Part shown: piece by piece, positions 1 to 8,541 of the stretch | Layout: every line of letters begins with the position of its first letter | Position numbering within the stretch: position 1 is the stretch's first letter | NCBI RefSeq assembly: GCF_017352095.1 | Contig: NZ_CP071463.1 | Location: forward strand, 1,488,001 to 1,552,000 | Direction of reading: 5' to 3' | Source: Natrinema longum | GTDB taxonomy: Archaea > Halobacteriota > Halobacteria > Halobacteriales > Natrialbaceae | DNA: 64,000 bases | Made by a program: the position numbers and the translations under genes | The notes under the pieces: model-generated | Databases searched by the model: none | The model's input: the letters and a program-made list of their open reading frames with translations, nothing else | Told to the model about the DNA's origin: nothing

Positions 1-60
1 CGAAGCGATCGGCTGCTCGAGACGCAACGATTACCCTCCACGAGCCCCGTCCCTCGAGTA

Positions 61-786
61 ATGACCGACGGACTCGAGACGGAAATCGAGGGGATGGACG
101 ACATCGCCGAGCGACGGGACGAACTGGCCACTCGCGTCCGGACACACGCCGGCGAGATCGCGCGGGAGCTCGCCGTCTTACAGGGTGGGGATTACGGACA
201 GGAGACGTTCAACACCGACGGCGGGAGCTGGACGCTCAAGTACGAGGCCGGCGACGTGCAGTATCTCAAGTTCGACCCGAAATCCGGGTCGGAGACGTAC
301 GTCGTCTCGAGCAAACAGCCACCCGAACCCGCCGCGCTCGAACGGGCACTGGACGACTACGGGGCGTTCGTCGCGGCCTACAACGAGTACGTCCGGTCGT
401 TCGACGGGATCCTCGAGGACGTCCCCGACGAGTTCCCCGCGGTCGAGTCGACGGCCGAACTGGTCGCCGAACGGGATCGAATCGTCGACCGCATCCGCGA
501 CGTGGGCAACGCGATCGCGAGCCAGCTTCACCGGTACGACGGCGAGTACGGCACCTACGCGACGACGGTTTCGGGGACCCGCTGGGAGCTGAAGTGGGAC
601 GGTGACGTCGTCTCCTACCTGCGAGTCGGCGGCTCCGACGGGATCTACCTCCTTTCGCAGTACGGCCCGCCACCGGCCCCCGAGGTGCGACGGCTCGCCG
701 AGGATGTCCCCGCGTTCGTCGCTGCGTTCAACGAGTACGTCGAGGACCTCGAGGCCGACCTCGAGACGATCGAGTTCGACGACTAG
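61..786 (+). CDS. Hypothetical protein with an internal duplication
   Basis: Acidic 241-residue protein with no signal peptide or membrane segment, so probably cytoplasmic. Two similar halves can be seen: residues about 18-115 and about 137-235. Each has a charged helix, then a W-x-L-K-(Y/W) strand (SWTLKYEAGDVQYLKF and RWELKWDGDVVSYLRV), a Y-(V/L)-(V/L)-S strand, a proline-rich turn, and a helix ending in FVAA(Y/F)NEYV. This indicates duplication of a domain of about 100 residues. I do not recognise the family and give no function. The ATG overlaps a TAA stop (TAATG) of a frame open from the left edge (2-61), so it may be translationally coupled to an upstream gene that is cut off. Codon use looks normal for the window. 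Confidence 0.85.
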   Translation: MTDGLETEIEGMDDIAERRDELATRVRTHAGEIARELAVLQGGDYGQETFNTDGGSWTLKYEAGDVQYLKFDPKSGSETYVVSSKQPPEPAALERALDDYGAFVAAYNEYVRSFDGILEDVPDEFPAVESTAELVAERDRIVDRIRDVGNAIASQLHRYDGEYGTYATTVSGTRWELKWDGDVVSYLRVGGSDGIYLLSQYGPPPAPEVRRLAEDVPAFVAAFNEYVEDLEADLETIEFDD

Positions 787-1059
787 TCCATAGCCGCGGG
801 CTGCCAGCGGTGTGTAACTCGGTCCACCGGTTCCCAGAGGCAGTGGCTCCGGATCGCTGGCACGAATCGAGAGGAACGTGTATGGTGTCGTTTCGACCGT
901 TCGATACCTCGTACGATTCCGTTACGGCCCCGAGTCGATGGCTCGAGGGAGATCCGGACCGGTACCCACCGGAGGGGAGCGTTCTATATCGGAACTAGTA
1001 GCCGTTTTGTACCGTCTGTGCCTACGGGAGGGTGGCGACGGCGCTCGCCTGGACCACCT

Positions 1060-1290
1060 ATGAACGGCCCTCCGACCCGAACTGACGATGGAACCGTCCA
1101 CGACCGTATCGCTGGCACCGACGGGAACGACCCGGCGGGCCCGGCGGCGTTCGATGCCATCGTCGTTCGCTACGAGTCCGGCAACGATCGCTGTACGTTC
1201 GTCCCCCACAACGGAACGACCGAGGAGAAACTGAACGCCTGGCTGACCGTGGATCTCGAGGCCGTCGTCGATCTCGACGATGTCCGCTGA
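1060..1290 (+). CDS. Small haloarchaeal protein, DUF7511-like
   Basis: 76-residue acidic protein. The conserved-looking part is residues about 30-76: a strand FDAIVVRYESGNDRCTFVP, a charged turn, then LNAWLTVDLEAVVDLDDVR. This matches my memory of the small haloarchaeal DUF7511 family (AWLTAD.DA.VDL..VR ending); no function is known. I chose the ATG at 1060 because the upstream GTG at 1018 adds only an arginine/proline-rich non-acidic stretch that is atypical here. It could be a regulatory or phosphotransfer-associated small domain, but nothing in the sequence shows that. Confidence 0.7.
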   Translation: MNGPPTRTDDGTVHDRIAGTDGNDPAGPAAFDAIVVRYESGNDRCTFVPHNGTTEEKLNAWLTVDLEAVVDLDDVR

Positions 1291-1376
1291 TGACAGCTGC
1301 GGGACGTTCTCGGTACGATCCCGGCCGGCGACGATGGAAGTCCGGTGAACGACACGCGAGAGAACAGAGCCAGAAG

Positions 1377-1652
1377 TCAGACGTCGACGTACTGGTCGAC
1401 CCACTTCTGGCGGCGCTGGAGCGCGCGTCGGCCTTTCGGCGTCAGCGCGTAATAGTTCGTCCGCCGATCGAGCGCTCCTTTCTCGACGAATTCCTTCTCG
1501 ACGAGCGTGTCGAGGTTCGGATACAGCCGACCGTGGGTGACCGGCTGGTCGATATAGCTATTGATGTCGTCGAGAATCTCCTGCCCTGACGGCCGGTCTT
1601 TCCCTGCGATCACGTACAACAAGTCACGCTGGAATCCAGTTAGCTGATCCAT
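1377..1652 (-). CDS. PadR-family winged-helix transcriptional regulator
   Basis: 91-residue protein matching the minimal PadR winged-helix fold: helix 1 LTGFQRDLLYVIAG, then GQEILDDINSYI, the recognition helix region VTHGRLYPNLDTLVEKEFVEKG, and the wing RRTNYYALTPKGRRAL, ending in a short dimerisation helix. The T-x-G-R-L-Y-P-x-L-x-x-L motif is the family hallmark. It should bind palindromic DNA as a dimer and may repress its own gene. A purine-rich GAGGGTGA lies just before the ATG and could act as a ribosome binding site, and a 14-bp palindrome covers the start codon. The ligand and the regulon cannot be read from sequence. Confidence 0.92.
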   Translation of the reverse strand: MDQLTGFQRDLLYVIAGKDRPSGQEILDDINSYIDQPVTHGRLYPNLDTLVEKEFVEKGALDRRTNYYALTPKGRRALQRRQKWVDQYVDV

Positions 1653-1658
1653 GGATCA
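1645..1658. promoter_or_regulatory. 14-bp palindrome over the PadR start codon
   Basis: TGATCCATGGATCA is a perfect 14-bp palindrome containing the ATG of the PadR gene. A TATA-like sequence (TATAACA on the minus strand, about 1695-1703) lies some 43-50 nt upstream of the start. The palindrome is a candidate autoregulatory site but could be chance. Confidence 0.3.
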
Positions 1659-1879
1659 CCCTCTGAATGACGACCTTCACCACGCCGTGGCTTTGTTATA
1701 GGGCTGGTACGGGCACCTCACAACCGGAACGCACCGCATAGGAGACGGCCGGTGGCGTCCCACGGCACTCGACGTGTGCGAACGGACGAGCGGCCGTGCC
1801 GCCGAGAGGGCCGGTAGCGTCCACGCTCGAGTCCGTATATGACGCGGCGTTTTTGACGCTCACCGCCGTACCGTCCGCT

Positions 1880-2458
1880 ATGCCAACCGACCCACTCGCC
1901 TGGGAGACGGGCGAGCGCCGAGTAGCCTACTCCTGTCCGGGATTCGATGTCGTTAACGAGTCCGTTCGACTTCCCGATGGAACCGAATCGGAGTTCGACT
2001 ATCTCTCGGAACCCGCGAGCGTCTGTATCCTGCCGTTTACGCCCGACGGAACCGTCGTCTGTATCGAAGAATGGCGACAAGCCGTCGCGCGGATCAGCCG
2101 CGGGCTCCCCGTCGGCGGGGTCGAACCGGACGACGAGGATCTCGAGGCCTCGGCACGCCGGGAGCTCGCCGAGGAGACCGGCTACGAAGCCAACGAACTC
2201 GAGCCACTGGTGACCGTCGAGCCGGCAAACGGGATCGCCGACGCCGTCTTGCATTGCTTCGTCGCTCGTGGCTGCCGGCCGACCGCCGAACAGCAACTCG
2301 ATCACAACGAGAGCATTCGCGTGACCGAGCGATCGCTCGCGGACCTGACCGACGCGGTGGCCGACGGCGAGATCCGCGACGGCCGGACGGTTCTTGCCCT
2401 CTCGTACTATCGGTTGTTCGACGAGGAGAGCGGCCCGGACGGCGAGAGGAATCGTTGA
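1880..2458 (+). CDS. NUDIX hydrolase, ADP-ribose pyrophosphatase type
   Basis: 192-residue cytoplasmic enzyme expected to hydrolyse a nucleoside diphosphate linked to another moiety, with ADP-ribose the likeliest substrate by similarity to NudF-type enzymes. The NUDIX box is complete at residues about 79-101: GVEPDDEDLEASARRELAEE then TGY, which fits G-x5-E-x7-R-E-U-x-E-E-x-G-U. The glutamates of REL-x-EE supply the Mg2+ ligands. The upstream strands VCILPFTPDGTVVCIEEWRQ form the typical substrate-side sheet. I start at the ATG at 1880 because residues before it (from 1796) are not acidic and add no fold element. It is monocistronic between the PadR gene and the convergent secreted-protein gene. 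Confidence 0.92.
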   Translation: MPTDPLAWETGERRVAYSCPGFDVVNESVRLPDGTESEFDYLSEPASVCILPFTPDGTVVCIEEWRQAVARISRGLPVGGVEPDDEDLEASARRELAEETGYEANELEPLVTVEPANGIADAVLHCFVARGCRPTAEQQLDHNESIRVTERSLADLTDAVADGEIRDGRTVLALSYYRLFDEESGPDGERNR

Positions 2459-2574
2459 ACCGAGTTACGTGCCAGCGGGCGTTCACTGACTCAACGAGAC
2501 GATAGCGCTCCGCGGAAACAGACCGATACCGCCGCGCCGACTCGCCGTGAGTGGAAACGGCTCACTCGTGTCGG

Positions 2575-3669
2575 TCAGCCGAGTCCGCCGAGCGACGCCG
2601 TTTCGTTCATTGTTTCGTTTTCACTCTCATTTATCGTCTCGTTATCACCCTCGCCCATCGTTTCGTTCATTGTCTCGTTATCACCCTCGTCCATCGTCTC
2701 GTTTCCTTGTGCGGGCCCGGGAAGTTCCTGGATTTGCTCGGTTTCACCGACGGTAACCGTGTCGGCCGAAACGTTGTCGATCGTCATCGACCCAGCCGAG
2801 AGCAACGGAATCGTCTCGCCCGTGGTCGTCTCGTTTTCGGTCGCCAGGGTTTCGTTCTCGGTCTCGTTCTCGGCCGTCTGGGCCCCGTCCCCCTGACTCT
2901 CGAGGCTGCCGATCGTCATCGACTCGACCGTGATCTCGTCGACGTCGAACTGTTCGACGGTTAGCTCCTCGACCGCCTGCGTGCTGGCGTTCTGACCGGC
3001 GGTTTCGTTCGTTTCGCCGTCGTCACCGTCGCCGCCGAACAACCCGCCGACGAAGTCGGAGATACCCGAGAGGATTCCCCCGCCGTCGTCTTCGACGGTC
3101 AGCTCGTCGATCGTCAGCCGATCGGTCGTCATCGACTCGATCGTCACGTTCTGGACGGAGAGGTTGTCGGACTCGGCATCGACCAGCTGATCGACAGCGG
3201 TCGACGACTCGTTTTCGCCGTCGTCCTCGCCTTCGGCGGCCGTTTCGTTGTCACCGGCCGTGCCGTTACCGCCCCCGAGTTCCTCGATGGAAACGTTCTC
3301 CAGTGCTAGCGTCTCGAGGGAAACATCCGACAGCAGTATTCCGGAGGCTTGGTCGTCCGCGGAGTCGTTCCCTGCGGACTGATTGTCCCCGTTGGATTCG
3401 CTCTCGTTGAGTTGCTGTCGGAGCTCCTCACCGCCCTGTCCCTCCAGTTGCTGAACGCTGAGTTCGTCGATCGTCGCGTTCTCGATCGTCACGTTCTCGA
3501 GTTCGAGCGTGCCGACCTGTACGTTCTCGAGCGTTGCGCTCGTGTCGCTCATGTCTCCGGCATCGTCGTCCGCAGCCGTGGTCGCGCCACCGACGAGGGC
3601 GGGACCCCCCGCGAGCAGGACCACCAGCGCGACGAACGCGACACCGAGTGTTCGCGGTTGTGAAACCAT
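2575..3669 (-). CDS. Secreted, sequon-rich beta-repeat surface protein
   Basis: 364-residue protein with an N-terminal hydrophobic export signal (residues about 8-30, rich in A, V and L, ending VGGATTA). The mature part has short repeats of alternating polarity such as LELENVTIENATIDELSV, LETLALENVSIEEL, NLSVQNVTIESM and SMTIDNVSADTVTV, which suggest stacked short beta-strands (a solenoid-like fold). I count 24 N-x-S/T sequons, far above chance, so it is probably N-glycosylated on the cell surface. A glycine-rich hydrophobic island (GGILSGISDFVGGLFGG) lies mid-protein. The last about 40 residues are NET/NES repeats encoded by partly repeated DNA (about 2599-2712). No C-terminal membrane anchor or PGF-type sorting motif is visible. 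The function is unknown; adhesion or S-layer association is inference. Confidence 0.85.
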   Translation of the reverse strand: MVSQPRTLGVAFVALVVLLAGGPALVGGATTAADDDAGDMSDTSATLENVQVGTLELENVTIENATIDELSVQQLEGQGGEELRQQLNESESNGDNQSAGNDSADDQASGILLSDVSLETLALENVSIEELGGGNGTAGDNETAAEGEDDGENESSTAVDQLVDAESDNLSVQNVTIESMTTDRLTIDELTVEDDGGGILSGISDFVGGLFGGDGDDGETNETAGQNASTQAVEELTVEQFDVDEITVESMTIGSLESQGDGAQTAENETENETLATENETTTGETIPLLSAGSMTIDNVSADTVTVGETEQIQELPGPAQGNETMDEGDNETMNETMGEGDNETINESENETMNETASLGGLG

Positions 3670-3862
3670 ACGGGCCGACGTACAGCCGTTGTCGGGCTAA
3701 AACGGGACGACTGTTACGAGATTGTGCGTTCCCAAGAACGTGTTTTCTCGGGAAAAAAGAGTTTACGAGCGTTGAATCGAGCGTTGACGGGGAAGTCGAC
3801 GTCGCGTCCGCTCCTCGAACGCCTGGCCCATGGCGGGCGGAGAAATCGGTTACCTCGGACGA

Positions 3863-4054
3863 TCACTCGAGGCGAAGTTCCCTCGTCTCGACGGCGTCGC
3901 AGGTCGGGCAGACGAACTGGTATCGGACCCGACTGCCCGATGCAGTGACGCGCCAGCCGCCGTCAGTGTCGACGTACCCACACGCCGGGCAGCGAAGCTC
4001 CGAATCGTCGAACTTCTCTCGAAGTTGCTCGAACGGCGATCTATGTACTGACAT
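3863..4054 (-). CDS. Small zinc-ribbon protein (HVO_0649-like)
   Basis: 63-residue protein with a single four-cysteine zinc ribbon: CPACG at residues 22-26 and CPTC further on, with a strand pair between. The N-terminal SPFEQLREKFDDSELRCPACGY-like layout matches my memory of the haloarchaeal HVO_0649-type micro-zinc-finger family. Such proteins may bind nucleic acid or protein partners; no catalytic site is present. A TATA-like GTTATATAG on the minus strand (4076-4084) lies 22-30 nt before the ATG, so the mRNA is probably leaderless. Confidence 0.8.
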   Translation of the reverse strand: MSVHRSPFEQLREKFDDSELRCPACGYVDTDGGWRVTASGSRVRYQFVCPTCDAVETRELRLE

Positions 4055-4073
4055 GTGATATTGTACACCATGG

Positions 4074-4086
4074 CACTATATAACAC
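4074..4086 (-). promoter_or_regulatory. TATA box of the zinc-ribbon gene
   Basis: GTGTTATATAGTG on the minus strand is centred about 26 nt upstream of the ATG at 4054, the spacing expected for a leaderless haloarchaeal transcript. Confidence 0.55.
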
Positions 4087-4160
4087 TCTAGCCTGCGCGC
4101 CGACGGGTGGCCTGTTGTCCAATCATAACCGTTCTTAGGCAGCCGACCGTAGGAACAGCC

Positions 4161-6047
4161 ATGGACGATGTCGACACGAAACGTGGTGGCACCATCGGGG
4201 ACGCTTCGGGGGCGGTCCGGGCCCTCGAGCACGTCGTCGATCCGGTCGTGGCGGTTGCCGGGGGAACGATCACGTACGCGAACGAAGCCGCCCGGGACGC
4301 GTTCGACCTCGGCGACGCTGATCGGGATGCGGCAACCGCACTCGGCACGCACTGGGACCGGCTCCACACGATGATCGACGAAACGACGGTCGGTACCGCC
4401 CGGAAGGTCGACTTCGACGACGCCGGACGCGTCCGTATTCATCGAGGGGCAAACGGCGCAACGATCACGTTCGATGGCGGCGTGGCCGAAGCCGAGAGCG
4501 ATACCGACGAGTCGCCCCCGACGACGGGCGTAAGCGATCGGCTGGTCAAGGATCGCGCGCTCGAGGAGGCACCCGTCGGGATCACTATTTCGGACCCGGA
4601 CCTCGAGGACAACCCGCTCGTGTACGTCAACGCCGCCTACGAGGAGATGACCGGCTACGAGTTCGACGAGGTCGTGGGCCGGAACTGTCGGTTCCTGCAG
4701 GGACCGGACTCCGACGAGGGGGCCATCGCCGAGATGGCGGCAGCGATCGACGAGGATCGGCCGGTTACCGTCGAACTCAAGAACTACCGCAAGGACGGCA
4801 CCGAATTCTGGAACGAAGTGACGATCGCCCCCGTTCGAGACGAAGACGGTCGCGTGACCAACTACGTCGGGTTCCAGAACGATGTGAGCGCGCGCAAGGA
4901 GGCCGAAATCGCCCTCGAGAAACGGACCGAAGAGCTCGAGTACATCCTCGATCGCGTCGAAGGGCTGATCCAGGACGTCACCTCCGTCGTCGCCGGCTCC
5001 ACCGACCGCTCGGAACTCGAGGCCGAAGTCTGTGCCCGGATCGCCGCCGAAGAGGCCTACGAGGGGGCCTGGATCGGCGAACACAATCCTGCGACCGGCA
5101 CGATAGACGTCCGCTCGAGTGCGGGCGTCTCACCCGAGGGGCTGCCGGCCGACGGGGACCACCCGGTCGCACGAACGCTGTCGACGAACGACCGCACCGT
5201 CGAGACGGTCGGTGGGACGACTCACGCCGCGTTTCCGCTGTCGTACAACGGAATCGAGTACGGCGTGTTGACGGTCTGTATGGATCGCAGCCGTCCAGTC
5301 GACGACCGGGAGACCGTCATCCTCTCCGCGCTCGCCCGCGCGGTCGCCAGCGGAGTCAACGCCCGTGAAACGAGCCGAATGCTCGCAACGGACGCGGTCG
5401 TCGCCGTCGAACTCGACCTGACGGATCGCACCCTACCACCGGTCGCGCTTTCGGCCGACGCCGACTGTCGGCTGGAGTACCGCCGTTCGGTCCACCGAAC
5501 CGGCGACGAGACGGCGTCGCTGTTTACCGCCACCGGCGCGAGCGCCGACGAGATCGTCGCTGCCGTCGACGGACTGTCCGACGTCGACTGCAGCATCATC
5601 GTCGAGCGTGACGAGGAGTGTCTGATCGAACTGACCGGTGCCGACGACTTCGTCGGCTGGCTCTCCGAGCGCGGCGTCCGCACGGAAGCCATCGAGAGCG
5701 AGAGCGGCCGAGCGCGCGTCACCCTGGAGATCCCCCGCTCGGCGAACGTTCGCTCGGTCGTCGAGGCGATCGAAGACCGGTATGCGGGAACCGACGTCCT
5801 CTCGTTCCGACAGCGCGAGCGCGACCCCGAAACCCGCCAGGAGTTCGCCGCTCGCCTCGAGGAGGCGCTGACCGACCGCCAGTTCGGCGCGTTACAGCGA
5901 GCCTATCTCGGCGGCTACTTCGAGTGGCCCCGACCGACGACCGGTGAGGAGCTCGCCCAGTCGATGGGCGTCTCGCGGCCAACCTTCCACGAGCACCTGC
6001 GGACGGCCGAGGCGAAACTGTGTCAGGCATTCCTGGGGGACACCTGA
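4161..6047 (+). CDS. Bat-family regulator: LOV (PAS) - GAF - HTH_10
   Basis: 629-residue soluble regulator. Residues about 130-245 form a PAS domain of the LOV subclass with the signature GRNCRFLQ (photoactive-type cysteine at residue 176), then NYRKDGTEFWNEV and GFQNDVSARK. The flavin-contacting Asn, Asn and Gln positions are therefore present. A coiled linker (about 245-270) leads to a GAF-like domain (about 280-420), a Bat-type intermediate region, and a C-terminal HTH_10 at about 570-625 (LTDRQFGALQRAYLGGYFEW, ELAQSMGVSRPTFHEHLRTA). This is the architecture of bacterio-opsin activator (Bat) homologues, which control light- and oxygen-related genes. I chose the ATG at 4161 over a GTG at 4107. 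The target genes are unknown; no opsin gene is in the window. Flavin binding is inferred from motif residues. Confidence 0.93.
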   Translation: MDDVDTKRGGTIGDASGAVRALEHVVDPVVAVAGGTITYANEAARDAFDLGDADRDAATALGTHWDRLHTMIDETTVGTARKVDFDDAGRVRIHRGANGATITFDGGVAEAESDTDESPPTTGVSDRLVKDRALEEAPVGITISDPDLEDNPLVYVNAAYEEMTGYEFDEVVGRNCRFLQGPDSDEGAIAEMAAAIDEDRPVTVELKNYRKDGTEFWNEVTIAPVRDEDGRVTNYVGFQNDVSARKEAEIALEKRTEELEYILDRVEGLIQDVTSVVAGSTDRSELEAEVCARIAAEEAYEGAWIGEHNPATGTIDVRSSAGVSPEGLPADGDHPVARTLSTNDRTVETVGGTTHAAFPLSYNGIEYGVLTVCMDRSRPVDDRETVILSALARAVASGVNARETSRMLATDAVVAVELDLTDRTLPPVALSADADCRLEYRRSVHRTGDETASLFTATGASADEIVAAVDGLSDVDCSIIVERDEECLIELTGADDFVGWLSERGVRTEAIESESGRARVTLEIPRSANVRSVVEAIEDRYAGTDVLSFRQRERDPETRQEFAARLEEALTDRQFGALQRAYLGGYFEWPRPTTGEELAQSMGVSRPTFHEHLRTAEAKLCQAFLGDT

Positions 6048-6157
6048 TGCATCGCTCGACGACGGTCACGGCTCGAGACCTGTAGTCACGGCTTAGCCAC
6101 GGGAACGGTTTCGGACGGTCGCCGGTGTTTATCTATCTCGTCGTGGGAGAGACTCGT

Positions 6158-6343
6158 ATGCTTACGCTTGCAACTCCGCTTCAGGCCGGCGGCGGGTTTC
6201 TGTACTGGGCGATCATCTTTTTCGTCCTCGCAATCGTTGCCGCTGCCGTGGGTGCCCGCGGCGTCGCCGGGATCTCGATGGAGATCGCGCGGATCTTCGT
6301 GTTGATCTTTATCATCCTCGCGGTGGTCGCACTCCTCCTGTAG
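6158..6343 (+). CDS. DUF1328-like small membrane protein
   Basis: 61-residue hydrophobic protein with two predicted membrane helices, FLYWAIIFFVLAIVAAAVGA and IARIFVLIFIILAVVALLL, joined by a short GVAGISME loop. The G-(V/A)-AGIS-(M)-E-IA-(R/K) pattern is typical of the DUF1328/YtjA family of small membrane proteins, which are often linked to stress but have no proven biochemical role. The ATG at 6158 starts just before the first helix; the longer reading from 6125 adds unrelated residues. Confidence 0.85.
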   Translation: MLTLATPLQAGGGFLYWAIIFFVLAIVAAAVGARGVAGISMEIARIFVLIFIILAVVALLL

Positions 6344-6612
6344 CCGCACCGTCCGGAGTCCGTTCGTGGAAGAGCATGCTGGGACGACAGTGACCGGTGA
6401 CGACGAGACGTGACCGACGAGTCGGCGTGAGTGATGACGGTTACGCTTTTGCAGTTCTTTCCGGACTCAGCGGAAGGTACCACAGAATTAACGGCCGTCT
6501 CATCCCGCGATATTTCGAGTGACCGGAGCGCCGATCGTACAACTGGTTTCGGTTACGTAGGGTTGGGAACGACTAACAGCCTGGAGGTCGTAGATAAGAA
6601 CGAGCGTTTACC

Positions 6613-8541
6613 ATGACTGAACTCGGCGGATTTCAAGACAGGGTCGCCCGCATCGATCTCTCGGACGGGGAGGTCGCCTACGAGTCGATCGACGACGAGG
6701 ACGCGAAGAAGTATATCGGTGCGCGGGGGCTGGGGGTAAAGTACGTTTTCGATCAAGGACCGGACGTCGATCCGCTCGGACCCGACAACCTGCTCGCGTT
6801 CATGAACGGGCCGCTGTCGGGCACACAGGTCACCATGAGCGGCCGGATCGCCGTCTGTACGAAGTCGCCGTTGACCGGCACCGTCACCGACAGCCACCAC
6901 GGCGGCTGGTCGGGAGCCCGACTCAAGTGGGCCGGCTTCGACGGCCTCTGCTTCGAAGGGCAGGCCGACGACCCGGTCTACGCCGTCGTCGAGGACGGCG
7001 AGGTCGAACTTCGGGACGCATCCCACCTCTGGGGGAACGGCTTTCACGAGACGCGGGACGCGATCGAAGACGAAGTCGAGGGCTCCTACGGGAAGAATCT
7101 CAGTATCATGGGGATCGGCCCCGGCGGCGAGAACGGGGTCAAATACGCCTGCATCATGAACGAGGACGATCGCGCCTCCGGCCGGGGCGGGACCGGCTGT
7201 GTGATGGGGTCGAAGAACCTCAAAGCGGTCGTCGTCAAATCCACGACCAAGATGCCGAAACCGGCCGATTCGGAGACCTTCAAGGAAGGTCACCAGCAGG
7301 CGATGCAGGCTATCACGGAGTCGGAGGTCACCGCACCCAACGAGGGCGGGCTCTCGATGTACGGCACGAACGTCCTGATGAACATCGGCGAGGAGATGGA
7401 CGGCCTCCCGACGAAGAACGGGAAATACACGTCGACGAAGAGCATGCGCGAGGCCGAAGGCGTCGACATCGACGCCGAGCGGGTCTCCGGTGAGAACGTC
7501 CGCGAGAACATCCTCGTCGACGAGCCGACCTGTCACTCCTGTCCGGTCGCCTGCAAGAAGGAAGTCGAAGTGACGGCGATGCACAAAGGCGAGGAGATGA
7601 ACGTCCGGACCGAATCCTACGAGTACGAATCGGCCTACGCCCTCGGCCCCAACTCCGGCCACACCGACCGCGACAAGATCGCCCTCATGCTCGAGCGCTG
7701 TAACGACATGGGCCTCGACACCATCGACGCCGGCAACATGATGGCGATGGCCATGGAGATGACCGAGGAGGGCAAACTCGAGGGCGTCGGCGAACTCGAG
7801 TGGGGCGACACCGAGACGATGATCGACATGATCGAGCGGATCGCCCGCCGCGAGGACGAGTTCGCGGATCTGCTGGCCGAGGGGCCACGCCGGGTCGCCG
7901 ACCGGAAAGACGCCCACGAAAACTCGCTTGCGGTCAAAGGCCAGACGATCGCCGCCTACGACCCGCGCTGTATGAAAGGCATGGGCATCGGCTACGCCAC
8001 TTCGAACCGCGGTGCCTGTCACCTGCGTGGGTACACGCCCGCCGCGGAGATCCTCGGCGTTCCCGAGAAGGTCGACCCCTACGAGTACGAGGGCAAAGGC
8101 GAACTCACCGCCCAATTCCAGGACCTCCACGCCATCAGCGACTCGTTCGACATCTGCAAGTTCAACGCCTTCGCCGAAGGCATCGAGGAGTACGTCCTGC
8201 AGTACAACGGCATGACCGGCCGCGACGTCACCGAGGAAGAACTCCTCGAGGCCGGCGAACGCGTCTACAACCTCGAGCGATACTACAACAACCTCAACGG
8301 CTTCGACGGGGCTGACGACTCGCTGCCAGCGCGCTTCCTCGAGGACGGCATCCGCGGCCAGGGTGCCAGCGAGGGTGAGTACTGCGAACTCGACGAGATG
8401 AAGGCGGAGTACTACGAGCACCGCGGCTGGGTCGACGGCGTCGTCCCGGACGAGAAACTCGACGACCTCGGAATCGACATCGGGCCGGGCACGGGCGTCA
8501 GTGCCGACGATGGTGCTGCAGCAGCACCCAGCGACGACTGA
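6613..8541 (+). CDS. aor: Aldehyde:ferredoxin oxidoreductase (tungsten-type AOR)
   Basis: 642-residue cytoplasmic enzyme expected to oxidise aldehydes to carboxylic acids, or to act on related substrates, passing electrons to ferredoxin. Motifs of the family are clear: the N-terminal RVARIDLSDGEV...YIGARGLGVKYVF, the pterin-binding SGRIAVCTKSPLTGTVTDSH, and the [4Fe-4S] ligands C307, C310 and C314 (CHSCPVAC) plus C515 (FDICKFN). The spacing matches the 4-cysteine pattern of archaeal AORs. Length is normal. The C-terminus carries an extra acidic low-complexity tail. The gene stands alone, with no MoaD-like or molybdopterin genes next to it. Substrate and metal (W rather than Mo) are inferred from the family. 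A long open frame on the opposite strand is a codon-bias shadow. Confidence 0.95.
   Translation: MTELGGFQDRVARIDLSDGEVAYESIDDEDAKKYIGARGLGVKYVFDQGPDVDPLGPDNLLAFMNGPLSGTQVTMSGRIAVCTKSPLTGTVTDSHHGGWSGARLKWAGFDGLCFEGQADDPVYAVVEDGEVELRDASHLWGNGFHETRDAIEDEVEGSYGKNLSIMGIGPGGENGVKYACIMNEDDRASGRGGTGCVMGSKNLKAVVVKSTTKMPKPADSETFKEGHQQAMQAITESEVTAPNEGGLSMYGTNVLMNIGEEMDGLPTKNGKYTSTKSMREAEGVDIDAERVSGENVRENILVDEPTCHSCPVACKKEVEVTAMHKGEEMNVRTESYEYESAYALGPNSGHTDRDKIALMLERCNDMGLDTIDAGNMMAMAMEMTEEGKLEGVGELEWGDTETMIDMIERIARREDEFADLLAEGPRRVADRKDAHENSLAVKGQTIAAYDPRCMKGMGIGYATSNRGACHLRGYTPAAEILGVPEKVDPYEYEGKGELTAQFQDLHAISDSFDICKFNAFAEGIEEYVLQYNGMTGRDVTEEELLEAGERVYNLERYYNNLNGFDGADDSLPARFLEDGIRGQGASEGEYCELDEMKAEYYEHRGWVDGVVPDEKLDDLGIDIGPGTGVSADDGAAAAPSDD

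Noticed and set aside
6553-8421. A 622-codon open frame antisense to the aldehyde oxidoreductase gene
   Set aside because: High-GC codon bias leaves the antisense frame open. The composition (many V, D, H, R) matches reverse-strand shadows and no motif is seen, while the sense gene is a full-length known enzyme.
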